Notes: a model not told the origin generated them from the letters alone. Shown: positions 1 through 9,681, numbered from the stretch's first letter. The stretch is 53,089 bases of DNA from an uncultured Bacteroides sp. (GCA_944322335.1 CALUOU010000006.1:1-53089), one strand, 5' to 3'. Numbers and translations: made by a program.

Positions 1-220
1 TTGTAACGGCCAACGTAAAGAGGTGCGTATCGTTCTTGTACGGCACGCGTGCGGCGGATCCAGTTGACGCGTGCGGCGAATCCGGCTCACGCGTGCGGTG
101 CGACCAGTTGACGCGTGCGGTGCTTCCGGTTGACGCGTGGGAATCCACATAGAAAAAATTCCCTGCCACCAGAATGAGCGACAGGGAAATCCATTTTCTG
201 TGAGGATGGAGATGACCTCC
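1..220. repeat. Intergenic 22-nt tandem array with ACGCGTG core (five copies)
   Basis: This stretch lies downstream of the sensor kinase gene and has no convincing gene. The heptamer ACGCGTG occurs at 45-51, 67-73, 89-95, 111-117 and 133-139, which is an exact 22-nt period. The 15 nt between cores are partly conserved (CGG, a C or T, G, two variable bases, then TCC-like and GYT-like bases). A degenerate copy (GTGCGTA) sits one period upstream at 23-29, so the array may continue to the left of the window. The unit is not a multiple of three and does not encode a repeated peptide. An array with the same heptamer but different flanks is found at 22582-22678. Confidence 0.85.
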
Positions 221-1726
221 TCAGGCATGCAGTTCCAGCACAAAACGGGCACCTTTTGTGTAGTTTTCGTCCAGAATCAGGGTTCCGTTCATTTTAGTTG
301 CAATCAGCGAGCATATGGGCAATCCCAGTCCGTCGCCTTCAGTCAGAACCTTCACCTCTGTGAAAGGTTTGAACAGGTTGGCGCGCAGCTCTGCAGGGAT
401 GCCGCAACCGGTATCGCTCACAATGAACTGATGGGTATGCGCTCCTCTTTTCTTGAAATCCAGCCATATCTTCCCGCCATCAGGGGTATATTCGGCCGCA
501 TTCTCCAGCAGGTGCAGAAGGACGCGCTCCAGCTGTTCGGGATTGATTCTCACGTTCAGTTTCGGCGCGTTGACGGTGAGGGTCACATCCTCCTTTGTCT
601 TGCCGCGCACTTTGTCCATGACGCTCTCACAGAAGGTGGAGACATTTTTCTCTACCATTTCGTAAGGCTCAGACAGCGTGTTCTCCAAGTCGGAAAGCTC
701 CTGAATATGCGCAGAGAAGGTGCGCAACGCCTGCACGCCCGGCTCCTCTTGGTCGAGTGTGTTCAGGGTAGGCTCCATCTGTTCCGAGATGCTGTGGATG
801 AACCGGGTCTTCAGCTCGTTGTGCTCGTTGGCAATGGCGATGGTTTTCTTCTGCTTGCGCGTCAGCAAGATGAAGCGCAGCAGCACAATGCCTCCCAGCA
901 CCAGCGCGGCAGCCAGTATGGCGGCCAAGACGCACAGGCCGATGATGATATACTGTTTGGCACTGAGCGAATCGTCCTTTTCCCCGATGGTCGTCAGGCT
1001 GTCGTCATACTTCTGTTGCAGGGCATCCAGTTCCGCCTTGGCCTTCAAGGCGTTGATAGAATCGCTCCACTGCATGTACTTGCCATAGGTGCGTGCCACC
1101 AGTCCCGCATTGTTGGCCCGGCGGGCGATGTCTATCATGGCCTCATAACATTCGTCCACCTTGCCGTAATCTTTCTGTTCAAGACTCTTCTCTATCAGCT
1201 TGTTCACTGCCTCATCCCCTTGGGCGTTCATCCCCATCGTGTAATAATAGGTGGCTTGCGTGTATAGCAGGATGTTGTTCAGCGAATCAATGCCGGCCGC
1301 CCCGGCCAGTTCCTCCATGCGGTTCAGCTGCGCCTTGATGTGTCCGTAGCTTCGCGTGTCGAGATACATGCGTATCCTTTCCTTGCTGATATTGAAATGC
1401 AGGACAGGCATCTTCTTGCCGCTCTTCTGTTCTCCGTCTGTCACCAATTGATCTGCACTGCGCAACCAGTCGAAGGCTTCCTCGTAATACTTCTCCCGAA
1501 AATAGAGTGTGCTCACGCGAATGCCACAAGTCACCGCCTTGTCGTAATTGCTCTGCTTGGCATATGCATTGTAAGCTTGAAGGAAAAAATAACGGGCTTC
1601 TATATACTTTTTCTGCGCCAGGCTTTCCTGTGCCTGACTCATCAGCTCGTCGGCACGATTCTGTGAAAAGGCCGGACTAAAATAGCATAAAGCTATTAAA
1701 AAGAGGGTTGTAAGTGCTTTTTTCAT
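221..1726 (-). CDS. TPR-containing sensor histidine kinase
   Basis: Predicted inner-membrane sensor kinase of 501 aa. Residues 1-21 look like a Sec signal peptide ending near AFSQ. Residues about 22-240 are helical and TPR-like (SLAQKKYIEARYFFLQAY), presumably periplasmic. A transmembrane helix spans about 257-288. The phosphoacceptor is probably His311 in RFIHSISEQMEP, followed by an ATPase domain with N box (LLENAAEYTPDGG), G1 (DTGCGIP), F box (FKPF) and G2 (GDGLGLPI). No receiver or DNA-binding domain is attached and no response regulator gene is adjacent, so it is an orphan kinase here. Signal and partner cannot be told from sequence. A TAnnTTTG promoter lies just upstream, divergent from the aminopeptidase gene. 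Confidence 0.88.
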   Translation of the reverse strand: MKKALTTLFLIALCYFSPAFSQNRADELMSQAQESLAQKKYIEARYFFLQAYNAYAKQSNYDKAVTCGIRVSTLYFREKYYEEAFDWLRSADQLVTDGEQKSGKKMPVLHFNISKERIRMYLDTRSYGHIKAQLNRMEELAGAAGIDSLNNILLYTQATYYYTMGMNAQGDEAVNKLIEKSLEQKDYGKVDECYEAMIDIARRANNAGLVARTYGKYMQWSDSINALKAKAELDALQQKYDDSLTTIGEKDDSLSAKQYIIIGLCVLAAILAAALVLGGIVLLRFILLTRKQKKTIAIANEHNELKTRFIHSISEQMEPTLNTLDQEEPGVQALRTFSAHIQELSDLENTLSEPYEMVEKNVSTFCESVMDKVRGKTKEDVTLTVNAPKLNVRINPEQLERVLLHLLENAAEYTPDGGKIWLDFKKRGAHTHQFIVSDTGCGIPAELRANLFKPFTEVKVLTEGDGLGLPICSLIATKMNGTLILDENYTKGARFVLELHA

Positions 1727-1749
1727 ATACTTTTTTATTTGTTTGCTGA

Positions 1750-1757
1750 CAAAGGTA
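1750..1757 (-). promoter_or_regulatory. -7 element of the sensor kinase promoter
   Basis: On the minus strand this reads TACCTTTG, which matches the Bacteroidetes TAnnTTTG element. TTGA lies about 21 nt upstream as a weak -33 box. It is 24 nt before the kinase start codon. Confidence 0.6.
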
Positions 1758-1812
1758 TAATAAATAATTATAGGTTATCAACCTTACTTGGATTTATTTT
1801 AAAGAAAATGCT

Positions 1813-1820
1813 TACTTTTG
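1813..1820 (+). promoter_or_regulatory. -7 element of the aminopeptidase P promoter
   Basis: TACTTTTG matches TAnnTTTG. A TTGG sits about 22 nt upstream. The start codon at 1862 would have a leader of roughly 35 nt. Confidence 0.6.
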
Positions 1821-1861
1821 GAGAGAAATAACAAGTATAACCTTTAAAATGTAAGAACAAT

Positions 1862-3646
1862 ATGAACCAAACCATTCCCCAACGGGTCTCCGCTCTGCGC
1901 CAATGGATGCAGACGCAAGGGCTGGAAGCCTTCATCATTCCCAGCACCGACCCTCACCTGAGCGAATACGTGGCTCCCCACTGGCAGTCGCGCGAATGGA
2001 TTTCAGGCTTTACGGGGTCGGCAGGAACCGTGGCAGTCACCCTGAACGAAGCCGGTCTATGGACCGACTCCCGCTATTTTCTGCAGGCAGCCCGCCAGCT
2101 GGAAGGCAGCGGCATCAGCCTCTATAAAGAGATGCTGCCTGAGACGCCCGACATACCGGATTTTCTGTGCAGCCGCCTCAGCCCCCATGCGGCCGTAGGC
2201 ATCGACGGACAAATGTTCTCGGCCGCCCAGGTGGAAAAGTTCGCCGAGGCATTCCGGCAAAAGGGCAGCCTCCGCATATTGTCTGTGGCCGACCCCATGG
2301 ACGCACTTTGGGAGGACCGCCCTCCCATGCCGTCCGATCCGGCCTTCGTGTATGAAACGGCCTACGCCGGAAAAGGCTGTCCCGAAAAACTGGCCGCCAT
2401 CCGGAAAGCCACGCAAGAAGCCGGCGCGGAAGCCCTTCTGGTCTCAGCCTTGGACGAGATCGCATGGGCATTAAACCTGCGAGGCACCGACGTTCACTGC
2501 AATCCGGTGGTCATCAGCTACCTCTATATCGATCAGGAAGAGGCACACTACTTTATCCAACCTGAAAAGCTGACGGAGACGGTTGCCGCCTATCTGAAAG
2601 AAAACGGCGTGACCGTACATCCCTATGATGAAGTCCAGTCTTTCTTAAGCGACCTGAAGACGACGAACCTGCTGGCGGACGCCTCCAAAACCAATTACGC
2701 CATCTGGTCGGCCATCGCCCCTTCTTGCCGCAAGGTGGAAGGTGCCTCTCCCATCGCCCTGCTGAAGGCCATACGCAACGAGCGGGAAATCGCAGGTCTG
2801 CACAACGCCATGCGCAAAGACGGCATCGCCTTGACACGCTTCCTGATGTGGCTGGAAAAACAAGTGCCAGCCGGCACCGTGACAGAAACGGACGTGGACC
2901 GGAAACTGCATGAGCTGCGGGCCGCACAGCCGCTTTACAAGGGAGAAAGCTTCGACACCATCGCCGGTTACGGCGCACACGGCGCCATTGTCCATTACGA
3001 AGCCACGCCGGAAACCGACATTCCGCTCCAGCCACGGGGATTCCTGCTGCTGGATTCGGGCGCACAATACTTGGACGGGACAACCGACATCACCCGCACC
3101 ATTGCCCTCGGCCCGCTGACCGACGAAGAGAAAACGGACTATACACTGATCCTGAAAGGACATATCGACCTGGCTATGGCTGTTTTTCCCGAAGGGACGC
3201 GCGGCGCACAGCTGGATGTGCTGGCCCGTATGCCCATCTGGCAACACCGCATGAATTTCCTGCACGGCACAGGACATGGCGTGGGCCACTTCCTGAATGT
3301 ACACGAAGGTCCGCAGAGCATCCGCATGAACGAAAACCCTGTCACCCTGCAAGCAGGCATGGTCACATCCAACGAGCCGGGTGTCTACAAAGCCGACAGC
3401 CACGGAGTCCGTACCGAAAACCTGGTATTGGCCGTTCCTGCCGGAGAAGGCATGTTCGGGCGTTACCTGAAGTTTGAGACCCTGACGCTCTGCCCCATCT
3501 GCACGCAAGGCATTATCCGCGAAATGCTGACGAGGGAAGAGACAGACTGGCTGAACCAATATCACCGGAAGGTGTACGAAACGCTGGCGCCGGACCTGAA
3601 CGAGGAGGAACGGCTATGGCTGAAGAAAGCGACAAAAGCAATTTAA
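1862..3646 (+). CDS. Aminopeptidase P family protein (M24B metallopeptidase)
   Basis: Removes N-terminal residues that precede proline; likely cytosolic, since there is no signal peptide. The 594-aa length fits the long, three-domain form: two creatinase-type N-terminal domains (about 1-310), the pita-bread M24 catalytic domain (about 315-535) and a short C-terminal extension. Dinuclear metal ligands are visible in order: the two Asp of LLLDSGAQYLDGTTDITRT (about 394-410), His in HGTGHGVGHFLNVHEG (about 467), Glu in SNEPGVY (about 503) and Glu in GVRTENLVL (about 518). It is followed after 16 nt by the hexapeptide-repeat protein, so the two are probably cotranscribed. Confidence 0.93.
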   Translation: MNQTIPQRVSALRQWMQTQGLEAFIIPSTDPHLSEYVAPHWQSREWISGFTGSAGTVAVTLNEAGLWTDSRYFLQAARQLEGSGISLYKEMLPETPDIPDFLCSRLSPHAAVGIDGQMFSAAQVEKFAEAFRQKGSLRILSVADPMDALWEDRPPMPSDPAFVYETAYAGKGCPEKLAAIRKATQEAGAEALLVSALDEIAWALNLRGTDVHCNPVVISYLYIDQEEAHYFIQPEKLTETVAAYLKENGVTVHPYDEVQSFLSDLKTTNLLADASKTNYAIWSAIAPSCRKVEGASPIALLKAIRNEREIAGLHNAMRKDGIALTRFLMWLEKQVPAGTVTETDVDRKLHELRAAQPLYKGESFDTIAGYGAHGAIVHYEATPETDIPLQPRGFLLLDSGAQYLDGTTDITRTIALGPLTDEEKTDYTLILKGHIDLAMAVFPEGTRGAQLDVLARMPIWQHRMNFLHGTGHGVGHFLNVHEGPQSIRMNENPVTLQAGMVTSNEPGVYKADSHGVRTENLVLAVPAGEGMFGRYLKFETLTLCPICTQGIIREMLTREETDWLNQYHRKVYETLAPDLNEEERLWLKKATKAI

Positions 3647-3662
3647 AATTTCAATAAAGATC

Positions 3663-4175
3663 ATGGCACTTATCAAATCTGTTAGAGGATTCACGCCTGA
3701 AATAGGCGAAAATTGTTTTCTGGCCGACAACGCCACGCTTGTGGGCGATGTCAAGTTAGGCCGCGACTGCAGCGTGTGGTTCAATGCCGTGCTGCGCGGC
3801 GATGTCAACTCCATCCGCATCGGAGACGGAGTGAACATTCAGGATGGCAGCGTGCTGCATACTTTGTATGAGAAGTCGACCATCGAAATCGGCGACCATG
3901 TCTCCATCGGACATAATGTCACCATTCACGGGGCGACTGTCAAGGACTATGCCCTCATCGGCATGGGGGCTACGGTGCTGGACCATGCCGTTGTGGGCGA
4001 AGGAGCGATTGTGGCCGCCGGCGCATTGGTGCTGAGCCACACGGTGATCGAACCGGGGAGCATCTGGGGAGGAGTTCCGGCCAAATTCATCAAGAAAGTA
4101 GATCCGGAACAAGCCAAAGAGCTGAACCAGAAGATCGCACACAACTACCTGATGTATTCGCAATGGTATAAATAA
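3663..4175 (+). CDS. Gamma-carbonic-anhydrase-like hexapeptide-repeat protein
   Basis: Left-handed beta-helix protein of 170 aa, the usual size for the YrdA/PaaY/gamma-CA group. Hexapeptide repeats run over about residues 12-145. The family signature LRGDVNSIRIGDGVNIQDG is followed by His residues at SVLH and by IGHNVTIHGA, positions that bind zinc in trimers of this family. The C-terminal helix (VDPEQAKELNQKIAHNYLMY) packs on the helix in relatives. Whether it is an active carbonic anhydrase or an acyltransferase-like protein cannot be decided. Cytosolic; second gene of the aminopeptidase P transcript. Confidence 0.88.
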   Translation: MALIKSVRGFTPEIGENCFLADNATLVGDVKLGRDCSVWFNAVLRGDVNSIRIGDGVNIQDGSVLHTLYEKSTIEIGDHVSIGHNVTIHGATVKDYALIGMGATVLDHAVVGEGAIVAAGALVLSHTVIEPGSIWGGVPAKFIKKVDPEQAKELNQKIAHNYLMYSQWYK

Positions 4176-4179
4176 AAGA

Positions 4180-4208
4180 GAGCGAGAAGGCGGTCTGCCC
4201 TCTCGCTC
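4180..4208. terminator. Terminator hairpin between convergent genes
   Basis: An 8-bp perfect stem (GAGCGAGA at 4180-4187 with TCTCGCTC at 4201-4208) contains an inner GGC/GCC pairing. It lies between the convergent hexapeptide-protein and waaA genes. The U run is weak (CTGCTTTCCT), so it is best seen as a shared bidirectional hairpin. Confidence 0.6.
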
Positions 4209-4227
4209 CTGCTTTCCTCTTATCTTT

Positions 4228-5448
4228 TCAAAAGTTTATCATTCCCAGTATCTTATCCGTGGCTCCCGCCTGACTCGCCACGTAACGGACAGCTTGCCCG
4301 CCAGTCTCTTTCAAGAAAGCCTCATCGCTCAGCAGGCGGTCCAACAGCGTTTTCAGCTCTTCATAGTTCTTGATGGAATAGGCTCCCTTGGCTTCTATCA
4401 GCTGCACAGCCTCCTGGAAGTTCTGATATTTCGGTCCGAAAATGACCGGAATGCCATACACAGCCGCTTCCAGTGTATTGTGGATGCCCACTCCGAAACC
4501 TCCGCCTATGTATGCGATCTCGCCATAGCGGTAAATGGACGAAAGCAGTCCGAAACAGTCCACGATCAGGCAATCAGCCTGACGCACGTTCCGCTCGTCC
4601 GCACGGGTGTAAAACACGTAAGGACGCTTCAGCTTGCTGACAATCTCCACCAAATGGCTTTCGTCGATGACATGCGGCGCAATGATAAGCTTCACTTCGG
4701 GATGCTGGTTGAAATACTCGATGAACAAGTCCTCGTCCGGTTGCCACGAGCTGCCCGCCACGAAGGTCAAAGTGTTGTCCTTAAACGCCTCCACCAGCGG
4801 CAAGTCCTTGGCCTCTTCACGGATCTGCAGCACACGGTCGAAACGCGTGTCACCCACCACAGTCACCCGGTTCACTCCGATTTTGGCCAAATAGCGTTTG
4901 GAGCGTTCGTTCTGCACAAACAAGTGGTCGAAGTCACGCAACACATTCCGATACGTCCCGCCGTACCACTTGAAAAACACTTGCCCCCGCCGGAAGATGG
5001 AAGAGACACTGTATACAGGTATGCGCCGCCGATGCAGCTCATCCAAATAGTTCTTCCAGAATTCATACTTGATGAAGAAAGCCATGCAAGGATTCACCAG
5101 ATCAAGGAATTTCTTCACATTACGCGGTTTGTCGAAAGGCAGGTAGCAAACGATGTCCGCCCCGCGATAGTTCTTTCTCACTTCATATCCCGAAGGAGAG
5201 AAGAAAGTCAGCAAAATCCCGTATTCGGGATAGCGGGCCCGGATCTTCTCTATCAGCGGACGGCCTTGCTCAAACTCTCCCAACGATGCCGCATGAAACC
5301 AGATGTAACGGACATCCTTGCGAAGCTGCAGCCGAAGGAGGTCGTACACCACCCAATGTCCTTTCATCATCTTGCGGGGCTTGCGGCTGAAAGGAGCCGC
5401 CAGATGGACCAGCAAGTCGTATAGAAAGATGGCTAAATCGTAGAACAT
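4228..5448 (-). CDS. waaA: 3-deoxy-D-manno-octulosonic acid (Kdo) transferase
   Basis: Transfers Kdo from CMP-Kdo to the lipid A precursor at the inner face of the inner membrane. The 406-aa length is normal for the GT30 family. The N-terminal hydrophobic helix (MFYDLAIFLYDLLVHLAAPFS) is the membrane anchor. HAASLGEFEQGRPLIE contains the Glu that acts as general base in the family. The N-terminal Rossmann domain extends to about residue 200 (FDHLFVQNERSKRYL, VVGDTRFDRV), then the CMP-binding domain follows (APHVIDESHL, GGGFGVGIHNTLEAAVYG). It lies 21 nt downstream of gltX, so the two are likely one transcript. Confidence 0.95.
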   Translation of the reverse strand: MFYDLAIFLYDLLVHLAAPFSRKPRKMMKGHWVVYDLLRLQLRKDVRYIWFHAASLGEFEQGRPLIEKIRARYPEYGILLTFFSPSGYEVRKNYRGADIVCYLPFDKPRNVKKFLDLVNPCMAFFIKYEFWKNYLDELHRRRIPVYSVSSIFRRGQVFFKWYGGTYRNVLRDFDHLFVQNERSKRYLAKIGVNRVTVVGDTRFDRVLQIREEAKDLPLVEAFKDNTLTFVAGSSWQPDEDLFIEYFNQHPEVKLIIAPHVIDESHLVEIVSKLKRPYVFYTRADERNVRQADCLIVDCFGLLSSIYRYGEIAYIGGGFGVGIHNTLEAAVYGIPVIFGPKYQNFQEAVQLIEAKGAYSIKNYEELKTLLDRLLSDEAFLKETGGQAVRYVASQAGATDKILGMINF

Positions 5449-5469
5449 GCTCTTCTTCCTTTTTTGAGA

Positions 5470-6996
5470 TCAAGCGAGTGCGTCTACTGCGCGTCGGATG
5501 CGCTTCAGTGTCTCCTCCTTGCCTAAAAGTTCGGTGATGTCAAACATATGAGGTCCCTTGCACTCACCCACAACGGCCAGCCGGAACGCATTCATGACGT
5601 TGCCCATGTGATAGCCCTTTTCCGTGATCCAGCCGATCACGATGTCCTCCGAAGGTTTGGAAGAAAAATCCGCAATGCCGCGCAACACTTCCTGCAGCTC
5701 GCCCATAATGCGCGGGGTGTCAGCCGACCAGCGTTTTCTGACATCTTTCTCCGCATAAGAGGCAGGAGCCACAAAGAAGAAAGCCGCTTGTCCCCACAAT
5801 TCCTTCACGAAGTTGACGCGTCCTTTCACCATCCCGACTACACGGGTCAGGTATTCATCGGTATATTGAGCCGGATCTATCCCATGCTCACGGAGCACTG
5901 GCTTGAAAAGCTCGGCCACTTCCGCATCCGATTTCTTCAGGATGTATTCATGGTTGAACCATATGCCTTTTTTATAGTCAAACTTCGCGCCCGACTTGCT
6001 GCAGTGGTTCAAGTCGAACAGCCGGATCAGATCATCCATGGACAGCAGCTCCTGGTCATTGCCTGGATTCCAGCCCAGCAGAGCCAGAAAGTTGATCACG
6101 GCCTCTGGCAGATAGCCCGCTTCCCGATAGCCCGAAGAGACTTCGCCTGTCTTGGGATCGTGCCATTCCAACGGGAACACAGGGAAGCCCAGCCGGTCAC
6201 CGTCCCGCTTGCTCAGCTTTCCGTTGCCCTCCGGCTTCAGAAGCAGAGGCAGGTGGGCAAAAGCGGGCATCGTTTCCTCCCATCCGAAAGCCCGGTAGAG
6301 CAATACGTGCAATGGCGCGGAAGGCAGCCATTCTTCTCCCCGAATGACGTGCGAGACCTCCATCAGATGATCATCCACAATGTTGGCCAAGTGATAAGTA
6401 GGCAATTCGTCTGCCGACTTGTAAAGCACCTTGTCATCCAAGATGGAAGAATTGATGACCACCTCACCCCGGATCAAGTCATTCACACGCACATCTTCAT
6501 TTGGCTCTACCTTGAAACGCACCACGTATTGCTTTCCTTCGGCCAGCAGCGTGTCCACCTCTTCCTTGGACAAGGTCAGCGAATTGCGCATCTGCATGCG
6601 GGTGGAAGCGTCGTATTGGAAATTTGGGATCTCGGCACGCTTGGCTTCCAGCTCGGCCGGTGTGTCAAAAGCGATGTATGCCTTGCCTCTCTCCAACAGG
6701 ATGCCTACATATTTCTTATAGATGTCACGGCGCTCCGACTGACGGTAAGGACCGTAGTTGCCCCCGAAGCTGACACCTTCGTCAAAAGGAATGCCCAACC
6801 ACTTGAACGACTCCAGAATATACTCCTCCGCTCCAGGCACGAAACGGTTGGAATCGGTATCTTCAATACGGAATATCAAATCGCCTCCATGCTGGCGCGC
6901 AAAGAGGTAATTGTACAATGCAGTACGCACACCACCGATGTGCAATGCGCCTGTCGGACTCGGCGCAAAACGTACCCTGACTCTTCTTTCTGTCAT
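5470..6996 (-). CDS. gltX: Glutamyl-tRNA synthetase
   Basis: Charges tRNA-Glu in the cytosol. It is a class I synthetase of 508 aa, the usual length. The HIGH-type motif is in [20 protein letters not shown] near residues 9-28, and the KMSKS-type motif is KLSKRDG near residue 258. The C-terminal helical anticodon-binding part follows from about 340. The start codon lies just downstream of a TAATTTTG promoter element, which supports the chosen ATG. waaA follows after 21 nt. No sign of truncation. Confidence 0.97.
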   Translation of the reverse strand: MTERRVRVRFAPSPTGALHIGGVRTALYNYLFARQHGGDLIFRIEDTDSNRFVPGAEEYILESFKWLGIPFDEGVSFGGNYGPYRQSERRDIYKKYVGILLERGKAYIAFDTPAELEAKRAEIPNFQYDASTRMQMRNSLTLSKEEVDTLLAEGKQYVVRFKVEPNEDVRVNDLIRGEVVINSSILDDKVLYKSADELPTYHLANIVDDHLMEVSHVIRGEEWLPSAPLHVLLYRAFGWEETMPAFAHLPLLLKPEGNGKLSKRDGDRLGFPVFPLEWHDPKTGEVSSGYREAGYLPEAVINFLALLGWNPGNDQELLSMDDLIRLFDLNHCSKSGAKFDYKKGIWFNHEYILKKSDAEVAELFKPVLREHGIDPAQYTDEYLTRVVGMVKGRVNFVKELWGQAAFFFVAPASYAEKDVRKRWSADTPRIMGELQEVLRGIADFSSKPSEDIVIGWITEKGYHMGNVMNAFRLAVVGECKGPHMFDITELLGKEETLKRIRRAVDALA

Positions 6997-7027
6997 AATC
7001 TACCTTACTTATCTATAAATTAGGTGG

Positions 7028-7035
7028 CAAAATTA
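7028..7035 (-). promoter_or_regulatory. -7 element of the gltX-waaA promoter
   Basis: Reads TAATTTTG on the minus strand, 32 nt upstream of the gltX start. No clear -33 box was seen. Confidence 0.55.
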
Positions 7036-7067
7036 AGCCTTTTTTTCCACACTATTGTTTTTTTTTG

Positions 7068-7075
7068 TACTTTTC
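7068..7075 (+). promoter_or_regulatory. Probable -7 element of the HD-hydrolase gene
   Basis: TACTTTTC differs from TAnnTTTG in the last base. It lies downstream of a possible TTG start at 7055 and upstream of the ATG at 7094, which favours the ATG. Confidence 0.45.
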
Positions 7076-7093
7076 GGCAAAAATTTCGCGACT

Positions 7094-9154
7094 ATGAGTT
7101 ATTTCAATGGAAAAAAACAGATTTCATATAGAGATTTGCTATACAAAGCTCTGATTTTCGTCAGCACTGTAGCCATTATCGTCTACTTTTTGCCCAGAGA
7201 CGGGAAGTTCAACTATCAGTTTGACATTAACAAACCTTGGAAGTACGGCCAGCTGATCGCGACCTTCGACTTCCCCATCTACAAAAGCGAAGCGACGGTC
7301 AGGCATGAGCAAGACAGCATTCTGGCCAACTTCCAGCCGTATTACAAGCTGGACCCAGGTGTAGGAGAAAAAGCGCTCTCCAAGCTCAACACTGACTATC
7401 AGGCAAGACTGCGCTACACCCTGCCCTCGCCCGCTTATTTCCAATACCTCGAAAAGAAGCTGATGGACATCTACTCAACCGGCATCCTCACATCTGAAGC
7501 GCTGAACCAATTGCAACAAGACAGCACGGAGACCGTCATGGTGGTGAACGACAAGCTGGCCAACCGGCAAGACGTGTCACGCCTCTACTCCGTAAAAGAA
7601 GCGTATGCCTACCTGCTGCGTGCCGACACGGCTCATTTCAAGCCCGGCGTGCTGCAACAATGCGCACTGAACGACTATCTCTTCCCCAACCTGACCTACG
7701 ACCAGGAACGTACCGAAAACGCCAAGGAGGAAATGCTGGACAATTACTCCTGGGCCAATGGCATCGTGCTGAGCGGACAGAAAATCATCGACCGGGGAGA
7801 AATCATCAGCGAACAAACCTACAGCATCCTCGAAAGCCTGCGCAAGGAATCCATCAAGCGGAGCGAGTCCGTCGGACAAAAAAGACTGATGTGGAGCGGC
7901 CAGACTCTGTTTGTATGCATCTTCATACTCTGCTTCATGCTCTATCTCGAACTCTTCCGCAAAGATTACTACCTGCACCGCCGGAGCCTGCTGCTGCTGT
8001 TCGCGCTTATCGTCATCTACTGCGTCATGACGGCTCTGATGGTAAGCCACAACTTCTTCAATGTCTACATCCTGCCATACGCCATGTTGCCTATGATCAT
8101 CCGCGTCTTTCTGGATTCACGCACAGCCTTCATGGCTCACGTGGTCATGATCCTGATCTGCTCCATCTGCCTGCGCTATCCGCACGAATTCATTTTGCTG
8201 CAGCTGACGGCCGGTCTGGCAGGCATCTTCAGCTTGCGCGAGCTTTCACAACGTTCCCAACTGTTTACGGCCGCCTCGCTGATCATCGTCACTTATGCCA
8301 CTGTCTATTTTGCCTTTGAACTGATCACGGAAAACGACCTTTCCAAGATGAACGGCAGCATGTACACCTATTTTATTATCAATGGCATTTTGCTGCTGTT
8401 CACCTATCCTTTGCTCTATCTGCTGGAAAAAACGTTCGGATTCACCTCCAATGTAACCTTGGTGGAATTGTCGAACATCAACAACAGCCTGCTGCGCCGC
8501 ATGTCCGAAACAGCTCCCGGCACTTTCCAACACTCCATGCAAGTGGCTAACCTGGCAGCCGAAGCGGCCAACCGCATCGACGGGAAAAGCCAGCTGGTGC
8601 GTACCGGCGCACTCTACCACGACATCGGGAAAATGGAAAATCCCGTGTTTTTCACCGAAAACCAAGTGAGCGGCATCAATCCCCACAAGAATCTCAGCTA
8701 CGAGCAAAGCGCACAAGTGGTCATCGGCCACGTGACAGACGGCCTCAAGCTGGCAGACAAATACAACCTGCCCAAAGTCATCAAAGACTTCATTTCCACC
8801 CACCACGGACGGGGAAAGACCAAATACTTCTACATCTCCTGGAAAAACGAACACCCCGATGAAGAGCCGGACGAAAACATGTTTACCTATCCGGGACCCA
8901 ATCCCTTCACCAAAGAACAAGCCATCTTAATGATGGCCGACTCGGTGGAAGCCGCCTCACGCAGCCTGCCGGAATACACAGAGGAGAGCATCAGCAAGCT
9001 GGTGGAGAAAATCATAGACTCACAGGTGAACGACGGCTACTTCAAGGAGTGTCCCATCACCTTTAAAGACATCGCAACCGTGAAATCCGTCTTCAAGGAA
9101 AAGCTGAAAACGATGTACCATACCCGCATCAGCTATCCGGAACTGAAGAAATAA
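7094..9154 (+). CDS. 7TM receptor with cytoplasmic HD phosphohydrolase domain (PgpH-like)
   Basis: Predicted inner-membrane protein of 686 aa with the PgpH/YqfF architecture. It has an N-terminal transmembrane helix (ALIFVSTVAIIVYFLP), an extracytoplasmic domain to about 265, seven closely spaced transmembrane helices (about 270-465) and a cytoplasmic HD domain. HD motifs are visible: GTFQHSMQVA, then ALYHDIGKMENP (His-Asp near residue 507), and THHGRGKTKYFY. PgpH proteins of this architecture hydrolyse cyclic-di-AMP in Firmicutes, and the same activity is a reasonable inference here. The ATG at 7094 (MSYFNGKK) is chosen over an upstream TTG because a promoter-like element lies between them. 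It stands alone, divergent from gltX. Confidence 0.9.
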   Translation: MSYFNGKKQISYRDLLYKALIFVSTVAIIVYFLPRDGKFNYQFDINKPWKYGQLIATFDFPIYKSEATVRHEQDSILANFQPYYKLDPGVGEKALSKLNTDYQARLRYTLPSPAYFQYLEKKLMDIYSTGILTSEALNQLQQDSTETVMVVNDKLANRQDVSRLYSVKEAYAYLLRADTAHFKPGVLQQCALNDYLFPNLTYDQERTENAKEEMLDNYSWANGIVLSGQKIIDRGEIISEQTYSILESLRKESIKRSESVGQKRLMWSGQTLFVCIFILCFMLYLELFRKDYYLHRRSLLLLFALIVIYCVMTALMVSHNFFNVYILPYAMLPMIIRVFLDSRTAFMAHVVMILICSICLRYPHEFILLQLTAGLAGIFSLRELSQRSQLFTAASLIIVTYATVYFAFELITENDLSKMNGSMYTYFIINGILLLFTYPLLYLLEKTFGFTSNVTLVELSNINNSLLRRMSETAPGTFQHSMQVANLAAEAANRIDGKSQLVRTGALYHDIGKMENPVFFTENQVSGINPHKNLSYEQSAQVVIGHVTDGLKLADKYNLPKVIKDFISTHHGRGKTKYFYISWKNEHPDEEPDENMFTYPGPNPFTKEQAILMMADSVEAASRSLPEYTEESISKLVEKIIDSQVNDGYFKECPITFKDIATVKSVFKEKLKTMYHTRISYPELKK

Positions 9155-9165
9155 TGTAACCAATG

Positions 9166-9681
9166 TCATTCCGCAACCGCCGGACAGGCATCAAGCAGTC
9201 CGGCACAGGCATCTTCCAAAATGTCGAGCACATACTCAAAGCCTTCCGCGCCTCCGTAATAGGGATCCGGCACATGGCTGGCCTGCGCAAAGCGGGTGCA
9301 GAACTCCGTCATGCGGTGTATCTTTTTCCGCTCTGCCGGTGAAGGCGCCAGGCTGCGCAGATCGTCTATATTGCGGTCATCCATGCCGATAATCAGATCG
9401 AACTGATAAAAATCATCAGTCCGCACCGGACGGGAGCGGTGCGTCAGGTCATATCCCCGACGGGAGGCATGTTCACGCATTCGCGGATCAGGCAGTTCGC
9501 CTTGGTGGTAAGAAAGAATGCCTGCGGAATCAATCACAAACTCCTCCTCACGGCCGGCCCGCCCGACCAACTGTCTCATCACCCCTTCAGCCGAAGAGGA
9601 ACGGCAAATGTTTCCGAGGCAAACGAACAGGATTTTCTTCACGCGGGCTCCATACGGGAACAAATGTTCTGTTGGTATCAT
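9166..9681 (-). CDS. Low-molecular-weight protein tyrosine phosphatase
   Basis: Dephosphorylates phosphotyrosine; cytosolic. The catalytic P-loop CLGNICRSS (C-X5-R) is at the N-terminus and the general acid is the Asp of VPDPYYGG near the C-terminus, as expected for the LMW-PTP family. The ATG start gives 171 aa with a 13-residue extension before the conserved VKKILFVC. A GTG at 9642, preceded by GGAG at about 6 nt, would give a 158-aa protein closer to the family norm. In Bacteroidales such proteins sit with capsule genes or alone; no tyrosine kinase is next to it here. Confidence 0.9.
   Translation of the reverse strand: MIPTEHLFPYGARVKKILFVCLGNICRSSSAEGVMRQLVGRAGREEEFVIDSAGILSYHQGELPDPRMREHASRRGYDLTHRSRPVRTDDFYQFDLIIGMDDRNIDDLRSLAPSPAERKKIHRMTEFCTRFAQASHVPDPYYGGAEGFEYVLDILEDACAGLLDACPAVAE

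Noticed and set aside
137-1267. Long open frame opposite the sensor kinase gene
   Set aside because: It is a shadow of a well-supported kinase gene with no domain of its own.
7055-7093. Upstream TTG start of the HD-hydrolase gene
   Set aside because: The added residues lie over a poly-T tract and a promoter-like element.
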